DNA of 64,000 bases from Aaosphaeria pasadenensis. Its lineage: Eukaryota > Ascomycota > Dothideomycetes > Pleosporales. The stretch is taken from assembly GCA_022813625.1 (NCBI GenBank), contig JAKLMB010000002.1, positions 1,550,001-1,614,000 of the forward strand, given 5' to 3'. Every line of letters begins with the position of its first letter. The first letter of the stretch is position 1. The notes beneath the pieces were generated by a model. That model ran no database searches, was not told the DNA's origin, and saw only the letters and a list, made by a program, of their open reading frames with translations. Shown piece by piece: positions 45,001 to 56,032 of the stretch. The translations under genes and the position numbers were made by a program.

Positions 45001-45712
45001 CACCAAGTTCTGGTTTAGATTTGATTATCCTCCACTGTTGGAAATTCTTTTCATTCTAACGACCACGACGTTGATCGAGTGGATTCCATGATCTTATTCG
45101 GTTAGCATTTCTTTCTTCAGCTTGAGTTTTTAATACCCTTGGATTAGTGGGTGGTTCTTGGAAAAGCCCGGCGTTTCGCAGCGAATTGGTTGCGCATGGC
45201 GCTTCAGTGCTATTCTTTGTTTAATGAAGTTGGAGATGCTTCTTGTATATATCATGACAGTGCGGTCAACGTGGACCTGAAAAGCAGTCTGTTCACATTC
45301 AAAATGGTCCCTATACTGCCTAGTGACGTATCCATATTTGCGCAAGAACGTTTCATGAATTTATGAAGTTCCTACAAGCAAGACATTCCCTTCGAATATG
45401 ATGTCTCACAATGGCGTTCACCCCAACCACTCAGACAGTACACTCCTGTCAGCCGGCAGAGGATTTTCTACTTTCATCTCGACAAGTGCAATCCACGAGA
45501 ATAAACCTTGCATCGTAACTGGAACTCTGAGGCTGTCAATGGTCCCTATTCAAGGAATAAGGATTTAGCTAACTATATATCCCACATCCATATTTCCAGT
45601 TCAACTTGTGCAAGAGCACGCAAGATATCATCGTATCGTAACGCCCAATGAAGTGTGAAATCGCCACAACGCCGGTCTTTATGCAAGTGCTTTTTTTACT
45701 AGTCCTGTCGGA
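45001..45712. other. Convergent 3' region, mps1 and nsa2
   Basis: About 710 bp of AT-rich sequence with no supported gene; likely 3' UTRs. Confidence 0.5.
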
Positions 45713-46855
45713 TTACACGAGCAGAACAGCGTTGAGACAGCCATCGTTCTCCGGATTATTGGTAACTTGTGCATAACGACCCCAAACAACCTTTCCACCT
45801 GCTGTTACCAGACCGAGTTCGGAAACGTTGACCTCAATGATAGTACCGCCTAAATGTGACTTAGCAGATGCTACATAAAGACAGCGATCTAGTGGAAAAC
45901 TTACGAGTCAAGACGCCTAATTGCGTGTAGAGGGGGTTCTGGGGGTTCTTCTTTACGCTAATGATTGGCAATTGTACAGTCACGTTGAGTTCAGGCTATT
46001 CACTATTAGTATTGTTTGAGGTATAGTTTGATTTGTGCCATACATGTGTGACATTGGCCTTCTTATAACGGAGACCCATGGGGCGAATGAAGCGCTCGCT
46101 GTGATTGCGTTAGTGAATTGATAGACAATTCCTGCGTATTCACTCACTATTTAACAGGTCGTCGAGTGAAACCGGGACCAACGAAAGTCGGCTTGGTCTT
46201 CAGAAACAATTAGTGGGGCGTCTTTATCGTGTACTGGCGAGTATACATACAATCATTCGCTTCCAGCTCTTCTTCGCAGTCTTCTTTCCGGTCTGAAAGT
46301 TGTCAGTATGAGGCTCATGCACCGATGGTGAAAACACGCACCTTGACTACGGAGAACATCTCCTCTTCTGTAATACCCTTGACCTTGGGCAGAGGCACAG
46401 AAAACCTCGCTGCCTTCTCCTGCCTTTTTTGTTTGATCTGCGAACTCAAAGCCTTTGCAGACTTCTGGTCCGATCGGTCAAGCAGATACTGCGGCAGAGG
46501 CTCCGAAGAGGGTTCCGCCGCTTCATTGCCCTTAACCTTCGACTCCTCCTTCTGGCGGATCTGCTTCTTCATCTGAATCTTCTCCTTCCTTCTCTTCTCA
46601 GCATACCTGACCGCTGTTAGTATAGTTCCTCCTCAGTGTCATAAGCATTGACATACTGCTTAGCCCTCAGACCGCGCAAATTCTGCGCCTTGTAACTGGC
46701 ATTGTGACCTTCTCGGGCTTCGCGCTTGCGTTTCCTTTCGTCGTGATCGAGGCGCTTGCCGTGGAGTTCTGGCGCATAATTAGTATACAGATGAAGGCAA
46801 AACAGATCGCAAAGCACTCACTCGTCCACCGCTCGATATACTCGTTCTGAGGCAT
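45713..46855 (-). CDS. nsa2: Ribosome biogenesis protein Nsa2
   Basis: Nucleolar factor of the S8e family needed for 27S pre-rRNA processing and 60S assembly. Eight exons (minus): 46822-46855, 46657-46768, 46342-46606, 46251-46292, 46148-46197, 46044-46098, 45905-45995 and 45713-45849. Together they encode 261 residues, the length of yeast Nsa2. Visible blocks are MPQNEYIERWTKLHGKRLD, GLRAKQYAEKRRKEKIQMKK, KKSWKRMITKPTFVGPGFT, RPVKYERFIRPMGLRYKKA, THPELNVTVQLPIISVKKNP and TRGTIIEVNVSELGLVTAGG. Every junction keeps frame. It is the most intron-dense gene in the window, with seven introns in about 1.1 kb. It is divergent with the bL21m gene. Confidence 0.95.
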
Positions 46856-47049
46856 ACTTGCGACTGATTTCGGAACTTTTGCAGGTATTGATGAAGTCTA
46901 AGCCAGCGGCAAAAAAATATTGGATTCCCCCATGCGCCAAGATTTCTAGGGTCTGTGCACTAGTGGCACGTTCAAACTTCATCTTTCTAGGAAACTCACA
47001 AAAAACGACGAGGCCGCAACGCAGCATTGCACCATATCACATATTCAAA
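46856..47049. promoter_or_regulatory. Divergent promoter of nsa2 and mrpl21
   Basis: 194 bp between start codons. It serves a cytosolic ribosome-assembly gene and a mitochondrial ribosome gene. Confidence 0.55.
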
Positions 47050-47772
47050 ATGTTTGCTCAATCGCTCCGGCGCTCGATCCTCGAGACGCGATGTGCTCTA
47101 CCTCCGACTTTCCTTCTCCCAATGCGTGCATCTATCACCACCGTATCACACAGTCTCGAAACCGGCAACGTCCCCAACCAACTCGTTCAATCCGGACAGC
47201 ATATCTCTAAGGATCTCAAGGAGAAGATTCAAAATCAGGCGTCTGTGAACACATCGATTCCTCCTTCGTCATCGATCAAACCAACACCAAACGCGCGCGA
47301 AGATATCACGAGCACAGGCCTCACACCTTCAATCCAAAGACTCCTCCCACTTCTACACTCCCAGTCTTCACACTACCTCACAATCCACATCCACGGACAT
47401 CCATACCTAATTACGGAGGGAGATGAAGTTCGGCTACCTTTCCTGATGCCCAATGTTGGCCCAGGAGATATCCTACGGTTGAACCGGGCAACCCACATTG
47501 GCTCAAGAGACTACACATTGAAGGCCCCGGAGCCCCAAAGAGGAACAAGGGACGCTGTCAAAAAGACTTTCTACCTTGACGACCGATTGTTCACGTGTCG
47601 CGCCACAGTGGTCGGTGTTGAGAGCGAGCCAATGCGGTTCATCGAAAAGACAAAGCGGAGGCAAAGGCACGTCAGGACGGTGAAGAGCAAGCATCGTTAC
47701 ACTGTCTTGAAGATATCCGAGGTCAAGGTCAAGAGCCTAGATGAGTATGAAAAATCATTGAAGACACAATGA
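47050..47772 (+). CDS. mrpl49: Mitochondrial ribosomal protein bL21m
   Basis: Large-subunit protein of the mitochondrial ribosome. Intronless, 240 residues. The N-terminus MFAQSLRRSILETRCALPP is a presequence. The L21 core follows: HYLTIHIHGHPYLITEGDEV, RLPFLMPNVGPGDILRLNRA, DYTLKAPEPQ, FTCRATVVGVESEPMRFIEK, KTKRRQRHVRTVKSKHRYT and LKISEVKV. The GDEVRLPFLMPNVGPGDIL block is the bL21m signature. The yeast name for this protein is MRPL49. Confidence 0.92.
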   Translation: MFAQSLRRSILETRCALPPTFLLPMRASITTVSHSLETGNVPNQLVQSGQHISKDLKEKIQNQASVNTSIPPSSSIKPTPNAREDITSTGLTPSIQRLLPLLHSQSSHYLTIHIHGHPYLITEGDEVRLPFLMPNVGPGDILRLNRATHIGSRDYTLKAPEPQRGTRDAVKKTFYLDDRLFTCRATVVGVESEPMRFIEKTKRRQRHVRTVKSKHRYTVLKISEVKVKSLDEYEKSLKTQ

Positions 47773-48250
47773 GCTTCTACATTACGTTAGAGGCCGAGTT
47801 CCATGCCATTGAGCAATTGTAGCTTCGCGGATGTACTATATATAAATATATATCAGAAATGTATGATCACTCGGCTTATGTAAGGACGGAGCGCTTATGA
47901 AATACAATTCACATTAGCCACATAACTTGCAATTTGCGAATGACAAAACAAAATGAAGGGGTCTAATTCTTGGAGTCGCACTGGAGGAAGAGTGCTACAG
48001 AGTGATACAGATGCCAGACATGGCTCTAGAATAGATTGGCAAACATATTGGATTCTATCTACGAGTACCGAGCCTCTCTTTAATAGTGGCTTTCAACCTT
48101 AAACCATTCCCAAGCATCATATCGTTAGACATGCATTACAAGAGACTCGTTATAATTTCATGCTTTTCCTATACCACGATGCATGATCAAAATGCATGAT
48201 AAGAAAGAAACCCCTACCATTGCATATTATGACCTCTTGCTCCTTTTAAT
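47773..48250. other. Convergent 3' region, mrpl49 and eIF3d
   Basis: About 480 bp, AT-rich, with a TATATATAAATATATAT stretch near 47838-47854. No gene seen. Confidence 0.5.
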
Positions 48251-50080
48251 TTACTCATCGGCATCTTCCTCAGCCACCTGGCTCATCTCAACCTCCTCCT
48301 CGAAAGTATTCTCGGGAACGGAATAGAGACGAAGCATGGGCTTGTTGGGGTCCTTCACCAACACGTATTTACCCTCATCCATCTTCAGGCACATGTCGAC
48401 AATAGTGCGGACAATACCCCAGCCGTTGTTGAGGTTCAATGCCATCTGGTTGGCGAAGTCACGAGGCTTGTTGGTTAGAACACCAAGGACGACGTGGTCG
48501 TTGTTGTTCTTCGGGTTGGTACGGGAGACGAATCTGCGATGCGGTTAGAAATTACTGATAGATATTTGAATCGGTGAAAGGAAAAGAACTTACCCAAGCT
48601 TCATGGTATCAGCCTTTGCAAGAATGCTCTGCACTGCCCACCTAGCCAACTTGCAACTGTTGTTCTTCATTTCAGTGGCCAAGACAGCACCCCTCTGGCT
48701 TGCTAACTTCGTTCGCCAGTCCAAGGCACCGCCAGATCCTTGTGCCTTGTTGTCGAACTCGTTGAGAGCCTTGATGGTCATGTATTGGTCCTCTCCATTG
48801 ATATTGTTCTTGACAACGGCGTCCAATTCAGTTCGCACGATCAAGTGCAGAGGCTCGTCGTCGCGGTCCAAAGACAGGTCGAAACGGCGGTACCTGTAAG
48901 CCTTCGAAGCAGGCGGGTCGGTCTCCACATCTTCATTGTAGAAGGGATGCTCATGGGACATATCCAACTTGGAGGTCTTTGACTCCTGAACAACTTGTAG
49001 AGGAAACACATTGTTAATGTGTGTAGCCTCCAACATCAAGGCTCCTGGGCTGTTGATGGAGTCCTTGTTGCCTTCTGAGATCTCTAGTGGGGCATCCGTG
49101 GCGTTCTCGTTCACAGTGACCATATCCAAGTTGGAGCTGTCACGCTTGTCGATGAACACTTTGTTGCCTCTCCTTGAAATGACCAAATCCCACGAGTAAA
49201 CAGACTTGGTGGCACACATCAGCATCGAGAGAATATTGTCGGTCGCAAAGATTGTGGCTTCATCCTTCTCGGCAAGCTCCTGGATAACGGGATCGCTAGA
49301 TGTAGTAACATTGTAGGCAGCGCGCTCCAGTACGTTGAGTTTCCGCTCCGAGGTCTTCGCACCGGGTTGCTTGTCGTAGCTCCTGTCGTAGTAGTAGAGG
49401 AATCCGTAATCGTCAATATCCTCGCCTGCACCAGTGTCAAGGTTGAGCTTGCTGAGACGAGCGAAGTCAATCTCTTCAAGGACATTCCAGTCTGGCTTGA
49501 CTTGCACCGAAGCATCCCTATTGCGCTGGGGCTTGTCGTCCCTCCAACCAAATCGTCTTCCGCCCCTTCCACCTCGTCCACCACGGTTATCGTATTGCTG
49601 GCCGCGTCCTCCAACCTTCTGGAAAGTACCTCCGCGTCCGCCCCGCTGTGTCTGTCCACCCCGCTGTCCTCGGCCACGGAAAACGGTGCCGCCTCCTCTT
49701 CCGAATCCTCGGGTCCTTGCTGAAGTTCGGGTGTTGTCTACAACGGAGAAGGAAGCCTCCTCCTCGGCCGCCTGAATGGCGAAGGGGTTGGTCTGTTGGT
49801 TTGCGCCGTATGCTTGCTGATCTGTGGGGTCAGGTTAGGATTGTATTTCGCAGATATAGAGTTATCCCCACATACCTCTGTAGTTTCGACCATACTGCTG
49901 GCGTCCTTGCCTATCACGATCCTTGCCTTCGGTCCAGTCTGCCATGCGCCCGAGTTTGTCGGCTTTGGAGTATGGTGCGAATGGGACACCATCGAGCATA
50001 GTCTCATTCGACACTGGTGGTCCCCAGCCATCATTGCTGGGGAGCGCAGCGATGAGATCCGAAAGCGAAGCCGGAGCCAT
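48251..50080 (-). CDS. moe1: Translation initiation factor eIF3 subunit D
   Basis: RNA-binding subunit of eIF3, with cap-binding activity described for the human protein. Exons (minus) are 49876-50080, 48594-49821 and 48251-48533 (571 residues). The N-terminus MAPASLSDLIAALPSNDGWG and GVPFAPYSKADKLGRMADW are conserved. An RGG-rich stretch (GRGGGTVFRGRGQRGGQ ... GGRGGRGGRRFGW) follows. The core contains RPDWNVLEE-like VKPDWNVLEEIDF, DDYGFLYYYDRSYDK, ATDNILSMLMCATKSVYSWD and SQRGAVLATEMKNN. The last exon gives FVSRTNPKNNNDHVVLGVL and NNGWGIVRTIVDMCLKM. The tail is acidic. The gene symbol follows fission yeast; budding yeast lacks this subunit. It is divergent with the 50369 gene (288 bp between starts). 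Confidence 0.95.
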
Positions 50081-50368
50081 AGCTGTTATGTGAGAAGTGG
50101 TGTCGCGGGTGTGTGCGAGTAAACTTATACCATCGTGGGGCAATTTCGAACGAAGTCGAACTTTTGGGGTGCGGGAAAATGATGCTATACCGTGTTGGGG
50201 TTAGCGCACAATGAACATACAAGTCCAACCTTTGATGTCAGTGCCAGACGACCTCTTTAATCCTTTTGCTGTCTACATGCTATACAGCCAAAGTTCAGTG
50301 GGTTTTAGACTTTCATAAATATAAAATGGCAAGTTTAGAGAGTCCAGATCCTTACTCAACGAACGGTC

Positions 50369-51535
50369 ATGGACGAGATATTAGTGCACGTCTCTACCCC
50401 AGCAACCCGGCGAAATGATGAACTGTTCCGCAACCTAGCCAAGGCCTATTACGACTTTGAACCCTTTGAACTTCCCATCCAAAATAGCGATACGAGAGGT
50501 CAACCCCATGAACATCTCGGTCCAGAGTTTTCTAATACTATATCTACCACACCTGGCCCCGCCCAAGCTCTTACGGATTCACTGAGTCTGTCGTGGGTAT
50601 CTTCAGCGGATATAGATGCTCAACCGGACGGTGGAGCTCGAAATCGAGAACTCCATATTGCTCAACACTCGTTTCCCTCTACGATAGAGTGTACGCAGCC
50701 CACTTTTGGAATCGAGCAACCAGAGCGAAATCAGACCGGATGGAAAGACATATCGGATGGACCAATGAAGAAATCTCAAAGCGAGGCGTATGTCGATTCA
50801 ACTTTTATTGGAAGTCATGAAATTGGATACATTGAAGATTCTCAACTTGCAGCTACAGCTTTGGAGAGCCAGTTGGACGAGCAGCTTTCTTCTGCTGAAG
50901 ATGAAATATCTGAAGATGATTCAGTACAACGGAAAAGCTCCCAATCTCCGCCCTCGGATGAAGATTCTCCCAAATGTGGCGGTACTCTTAATTCGAATGC
51001 CTCGAAAGAAATCCTTTCCCCCGAGCAAGGCGAGAAATTTGATTATATTGAGGTTGCTCACAAAGCAGCAATATCAGGACCATTCAATTTCAACTCGCTC
51101 CCCACCGAGGTCTATGCACCTTTTCCAGAAATCTCGATCAACGCTCCCAGTAGTCTACCATCACAAATTACTGCATATCTAAGCAGTCTCAAGAGGAAAT
51201 ACGAAGGATGTTTCAAGCCATCCAAGATTACGAGAAATCTCACCAATGATGAAAGGGGTCATTGGCTGGTCGAGTGTTCAGAATGGCCATTGGACACCCA
51301 ATACCAATTTTGGCGTCGTACATCCGAGCACATACGTCAAGGAAGATTGGGCTGGGGCGTTAGCATGCATAGGGATGCAGCTCCAAACTCTCTAGGTAGA
51401 ATATTATTATACTGTTGGGGCGAATGTGCTGAGCACATTTGGCTTTCGTTGTGGTCTTGCAGCGGCGGAGAATTGGCTCATACTCGGTCATCATGGTTGG
51501 ACGCTGGGGAAGAAACCATAATACAATATATCTAA
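50369..51535 (+). CDS. Conserved fungal protein of unknown function
   Basis: Single exon, 388 residues. The first 260 residues are acidic and disordered (DEQLSSAEDEISEDDSV). The C-terminal part is compact: SLPSQITAYLSSLKRKYEG, VECSEWPLDTQYQFWRRTSE, QGRLGWGVSMHRDA, LGRILLYCWGECAEHIWLS and SSWLDAGEETIIQYI. This Trp-rich block (QYxFWR...RLGWGV...LYCWGExxEHxWL) occurs in other filamentous ascomycetes as an uncharacterised domain, as I recall. No nuclear, membrane or secretion signal is clear. The start is the only ATG near the frame opening. Confidence 0.75.
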   Translation: MDEILVHVSTPATRRNDELFRNLAKAYYDFEPFELPIQNSDTRGQPHEHLGPEFSNTISTTPGPAQALTDSLSLSWVSSADIDAQPDGGARNRELHIAQHSFPSTIECTQPTFGIEQPERNQTGWKDISDGPMKKSQSEAYVDSTFIGSHEIGYIEDSQLAATALESQLDEQLSSAEDEISEDDSVQRKSSQSPPSDEDSPKCGGTLNSNASKEILSPEQGEKFDYIEVAHKAAISGPFNFNSLPTEVYAPFPEISINAPSSLPSQITAYLSSLKRKYEGCFKPSKITRNLTNDERGHWLVECSEWPLDTQYQFWRRTSEHIRQGRLGWGVSMHRDAAPNSLGRILLYCWGECAEHIWLSLWSCSGGELAHTRSSWLDAGEETIIQYI

Positions 51536-51846
51536 AGAGCAACAATACCTTGGATAGACCATTCAATTAGCACAAATATGCATTGTCCTCGAGGATTTGA
51601 GTTTATCTACCATGGCACGCATGGTCAAGGTGCGGAAGGGTGCATGGCACTGTCTGCTATTTTTGGTGAGTTCGGAGGATTGGTACTGATCGGCGCCAAT
51701 GCCAACGACCAGGGTCCAGCTGAAACATCAGATGCCAAGCGGGAGTCCGCATTCCACATACACATTCTGGAGACGAACATTTCTCGAGCCTCAACAACCC
51801 ACGGACTCGAGCTCTGTAATGTGAGCTTCGCGAAGGGCCCATCAAC

Positions 51847-54044
51847 ATGTCAACGAATATTGATGCCACGAAGAATCGAGGGTCTGACACCTATAGCGTG
51901 GATGAACGTACCCTATGCGACGCTTCCGACGACGAAGGTTATAAAAATGGAAGGCCCTCTTCGGAGGTATCGGAAGGGGATCATGATATACTAGAGTCGG
52001 AAGATGAGAGGGAAAGACTCTTGACATCTCAAGAGAGCAAGCCGGGTTTCTTTGGCAAGAAAGGTGTTAAAATCGGGCGACAAAATGCGAAGAACAGCAG
52101 CACCGATGGAATACGACGCAGTAAGAAGGTGCACAACGAAGAATCAAGCGCGCTCATGTACGAAATGGAAGAAGGGATTGGCGGTTCATCACCGAGTTTC
52201 TCAAGGCATTCGTCCGAATCAGACGAACAGAGACTACTCACGACTACTACACAGAGAAAGGCATGCGCAAGCCCAGCCCAGTGCCACTCCAAAACTAACT
52301 AGACTTCTGATAGGCAAAGCGATCAAGAGTTTTTAGACGATTATGCATATACCTCAGTATAGCTGTACTTTTTGTTATACTACTCGTCTCTGCCTACCGA
52401 TTATCGGGCTCGAAAAAGACACGACCGCCTCCAGCTATGGTTTCCAACGGAACCTCGCTCTTCGCTCCGACCACCATCTTGATATCACTAGATGGATTCC
52501 GTGCCGATTTCCTATATCGTGGACTCACGCCCACTCTCAATAAATTCGTTGCGAATGGTATTTCGCCAAAGTACATGATGCCCAGCTTTCCGAGCGTCAC
52601 TTTCCCCAATCACTATACCATGGCGACTGGATTATACCCCGAGGCACATGGAGTTGTTGGGAACAGCTTCTGGGATCCCTCTCTGAAGAAAGAATTCTAC
52701 TACACCGACCCTGATCGAAGCTTACAGCCCTTTTGGTGGGGAGGCGAGCCGCTCTGGGTGACTGCGGAACGACAAGAAGTTCCGACAGCAGTTCACATGT
52801 GGCCCGGCTCGGAGGCACACATTGCCAACATGGACATATCCTACATTGACAAGTACAACGGGTCCGAAGTGCTCTCGAGAAAGGTGGATCGTATGCTGGG
52901 TCTTCTAGATGTGCCTGGCCCGATGGATCCATCCGTTAAGGCGGACGAACCACGACCCCAATTTATCGCTGCATATGTCCCGAATGTAGATGCGGATGGG
53001 CACAAATACGGCCCGAACAGTACGGAAATTCGCGCAACCATCCAGGAGGTCGACGCCATGCTGGGCTCACTTCTTTCAGGCCTTGAATTCCGTAACCTGA
53101 CGAACATTGTAAACGTGGTCATAGTCTCCGACCATGGCATGGCGACTACAGATGTCACGCGACTAATCCAGCTCGAAGATTTGGTAAACGTTGAGGAGAT
53201 AGAGCACATCGATGGCTGGCCGCTGTATGGGCTTAGGCCGAAGAAGATGGAGGATCTAGAAAGAATCCACCAAGACCTGTTGGCAAAGGCCAAGGACAAT
53301 CCCAATATCGAGGTTTATCTAAAGGACAAGGATATGCCAGAGAAATACCACTTCTCGAACAATGAGCGTATCGCTCCACTCTGGATTGTTCCTAAGACTG
53401 GCTGGGCAATCGTGACCAAGGACGATTTTGACGTAGAGAAGGGCAAGGAGAACGGCGATGTCTACCATCCCCGTGGCCTCCATGGCTATAACCACGAACA
53501 CCCACTGATGAGGGCTATATTCATCGCTCGTGGCCCAGCATTCCCTCACACGCCAAATAGTCGGATGGAACCATTCCGTAAGTGACCTGTAATTCAGGTG
53601 ATTAGAACGTTCATTACTAACGATTTCGCAGAGAACATCGAACTCTACAACATCGTCTGCGACTCTATCGGCATCACTCCCGCACCAAACAATGGCACCC
53701 TACGTCTTCCATTGAAGCCGGTCGGTCTACACGACGATCCCGAGGCTTCACATAACGAGACGCCAGTCGACCCCGTCGAAGCATCGAGCTATTTTACCAC
53801 AGCAACAATGACGTCTTTCTCAAGCTTGATCGCTTCGGCATCAGGCCTCGAAGACACTTTCTCCTCTATCCACCAAGAAGTCACCTCGACGGCTTCCTCG
53901 CCGGCACCTCCACCACCGTCGGCTACTCCAAGCAGCGAATCCTTCTGGGAGTGGCTCACGCACAAGGCCGACCACATCGAGGAATGGGTCGAGGATTTCC
54001 TACACAATCACACCCACAACGGCGAGGATAAGGACGGAGCATGA
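51847..54044 (+). CDS. Ectonucleotide pyrophosphatase/phosphodiesterase (type II membrane protein)
   Basis: Hydrolyses nucleoside phosphates outside the cytosol; related to yeast Npp1/Npp2. Exons are 51847-52260, 52314-53577 and 53632-54044 (696 residues). An acidic cytoplasmic N-terminus of about 145 residues (ESEDERERLL) precedes one signal anchor (RLCIYLSIAVLFVILLVSAY). The alkaline-phosphatase-fold domain shows ILISLDGFRADF (first metal Asp), PSFPSVTFPNHYTMATGLYP (the nucleophile Thr in TFPNHY), VPNVDADGHKYGP, IVSDHGMATTD and RGLHGYNHEHPLM, all ENPP metal-site motifs. N-glycosylation sequons occur (NGT, NGS, NST, NLT). The C-terminal tail is Ser/Thr-rich then helical. The first intron appears to be GC-AG. 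Confidence 0.92.
52261..52313 (+). other. Probable GC-AG intron in the nucleotide pyrophosphatase gene
   Basis: The only phase-compatible splice joins AAG to GCA AAG CGA and restores the membrane anchor frame. It uses donor GCATGC, branch AACTAAC and acceptor GATAG (53 nt). The one nearby GT donor (at 52281) has the wrong phase. Confidence 0.6.
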
Positions 54045-55780
54045 TCTTATTCCAATTCTGCCGGATGATTGAACCCTTATAGATATCTATGATAGACCAC
54101 ACGCTCGCGCTACCGTACCAGTAGCAGCCACAGCGTGACCTTTTCTTTTAGCATGAATGATACCCTTTACTCTTCGCATCTGCCATCAAATGCTGTTTTT
54201 ACAATCTCGAATTTTCATTTGTTCTCATCAGACCCCTCCCCAATTCCACGTGCATACGTGCCACCGCAAAACAAACGACGCGCAAGCCTTGTTGTATACC
54301 TAGTAAAAAAAACATATATCTAGCACAACTGGTTCCTAAAAGACGACAGGCTTCCGCATCCTCCAGAATTATAGTCTACTAGGACGGCAACACAATGTCC
54401 GACAAGTCGAGTTGAGTCTAGTCGCGACCGAGCACCATCGGGGAAGAGAGATAGAGAGAAGCCAAGCATCGGGATGTCTCTCGACATCCCAATGCCGAAC
54501 GCAAGGATCGTTGACCATTGGTCATTTCCCTCCATTTAGTTTGAATTCGATGCTGTCGAAGGGAAATAAAGTCCGTGGGCCGCTGGTTAGTTTGGGAGAT
54601 TGAGGATTAGTGGTTTAGTCTACAGATGTGTCCGCCCCGTAGGTCGAATTGTGGATATCTAGTTGGTTGGTTAGTCAGATTGTAGATGGTCGAGATCTCG
54701 CACATGCAATGCTGATGATCGAAACGGCGCTGTAAGGCTCCGTACAACAGCGGGATCCTGGCGAGCTGGTAAGCCGGGGAGCCGATAACGCCGTACTGAC
54801 TTTCTGTTGCATGCCTGAACTACACGTTAGGTTGATAGATTGAAACAATGTTCGAAGCACAAGTCGTAGTCAATTGGTAGAGGGGAGATGATACTGGGCG
54901 AGTGTGGAAGTAATTTAAGGCTTCCTCCTTTCGGTCGGTTGTGCAACGCCTACTTGCTTGCTGATCTCGAGTAGCTGGCTCCGAGGCAATCTCGCCTGAT
55001 AGGTCGCGAAATGTATGTCCTATGCAGTGTGTCCATCACCACCATTTACATGCCTATCGCCAATGTCCTTCCCCGCATCATCTTTATTTGCAATGCAAAA
55101 GGCACTGCGCGCTATACAGTAAGTAATAGCATTCTCGGTATATCAATAGCTTCAATACCCCGCCTGAAGAATCATTGCAAAATCCATGATCGGAAAGTAG
55201 TCTGGTGTGCATACACATCTGCACGCCGACGATCGATGGTCGTACTGCACGGACGATATCTACCGACACCTACATGGCCGACCGGTAAGATGAGCAACCA
55301 CCACCACCTATCACCACCCTTTCCCCCCTCCCCCCGGCGATTACTGCAACACGGAGATCAACTGCACCCAATCCGACGGATGGGGTGTTCTCGTACCCAT
55401 ATGAGTGCGACCGACGAAGGTAAGGAGCGGGGAGGGGTGCCATACTAAAATGCTACCGTCCGATGGTTTGACTTGCTGTATATAACATGAAGCTCGGAAC
55501 GACCATTTGAGTTTGAAAAAAAGAAAGAGAAGAAAAGAGAAGGAAGAAATAGAAGAGAGATCCATGTGACTGAGCTTCGATACGATTTGAAAAACACCAA
55601 CAGAAGTCCTGCGCCATAAAGAACTGAAGAGATATCAATTGTGTCCATCAATCACGTCTCTCCCATCCATTCGCCCTCTATCTTTCTGTCTCACCTTCCT
55701 TGGAACGGATCGAATCGAACCAAATCGGAACATAACATATCATAACGAAACGGCTACTTTCCATCCAATCCACCATCACC
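54045..55780. other. Gene-free interval
   Basis: About 1.7 kb with no supported gene. A C-rich tract (CCTTTCCCCCCTCCCCCC) lies near 55318. The last 150 bp before 55781 is C/T/A-rich leader-like sequence. Confidence 0.5.
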
Positions 55781-56032
55781 ATGTCCCTCTCCTTCAACCC
55801 CACAATGTGTCGCCCAATCCTCCGACGAAGCGCCTACAAGCGCCTGAGCCTGCCCAACGAGAAGCGCCGCAGCACGCTGAAGCAGCGGTACGCGCGACAC
55901 AAGAGGAGCCGTACGTACAAGCAGACGAGGAGGATCGCGTTCAAGGTGAAGCGGGGGTTGCTGCGCGCGCTGTACCAGCTGCCGTGCACGTTTGGGATGA
56001 GCATACCGACGCAGAGCCCGTTTCCGATGTGA
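55781..56032 (+). CDS. Small very basic protein of unknown function
   Basis: 83 residues, with an ATG in near-ideal context (CATCACC ATG TCC). It is strongly Arg/Lys-rich: RPILRRSAYKRLSLPNEKRR, STLKQRYARHKRSRTYKQTR and RIAFKVKRGLLRALYQLP. Composition and size suggest a ribosomal or RNA-binding protein, possibly mitochondrial, but I cannot match it to a family. Third positions are G/C-rich (AAGCGC, CTGAAG), like expressed genes here. A GTGAGT donor lies just after the stop, so a spliced 3' UTR is possible. Confidence 0.5.
   Translation: MSLSFNPTMCRPILRRSAYKRLSLPNEKRRSTLKQRYARHKRSRTYKQTRRIAFKVKRGLLRALYQLPCTFGMSIPTQSPFPM

Noticed and set aside
49219..49677. Plus- and minus-strand frames of 100-150 codons over the eIF3d RGG region
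   Set aside because: Shadows of the GC-rich repetitive coding strand of eIF3d.
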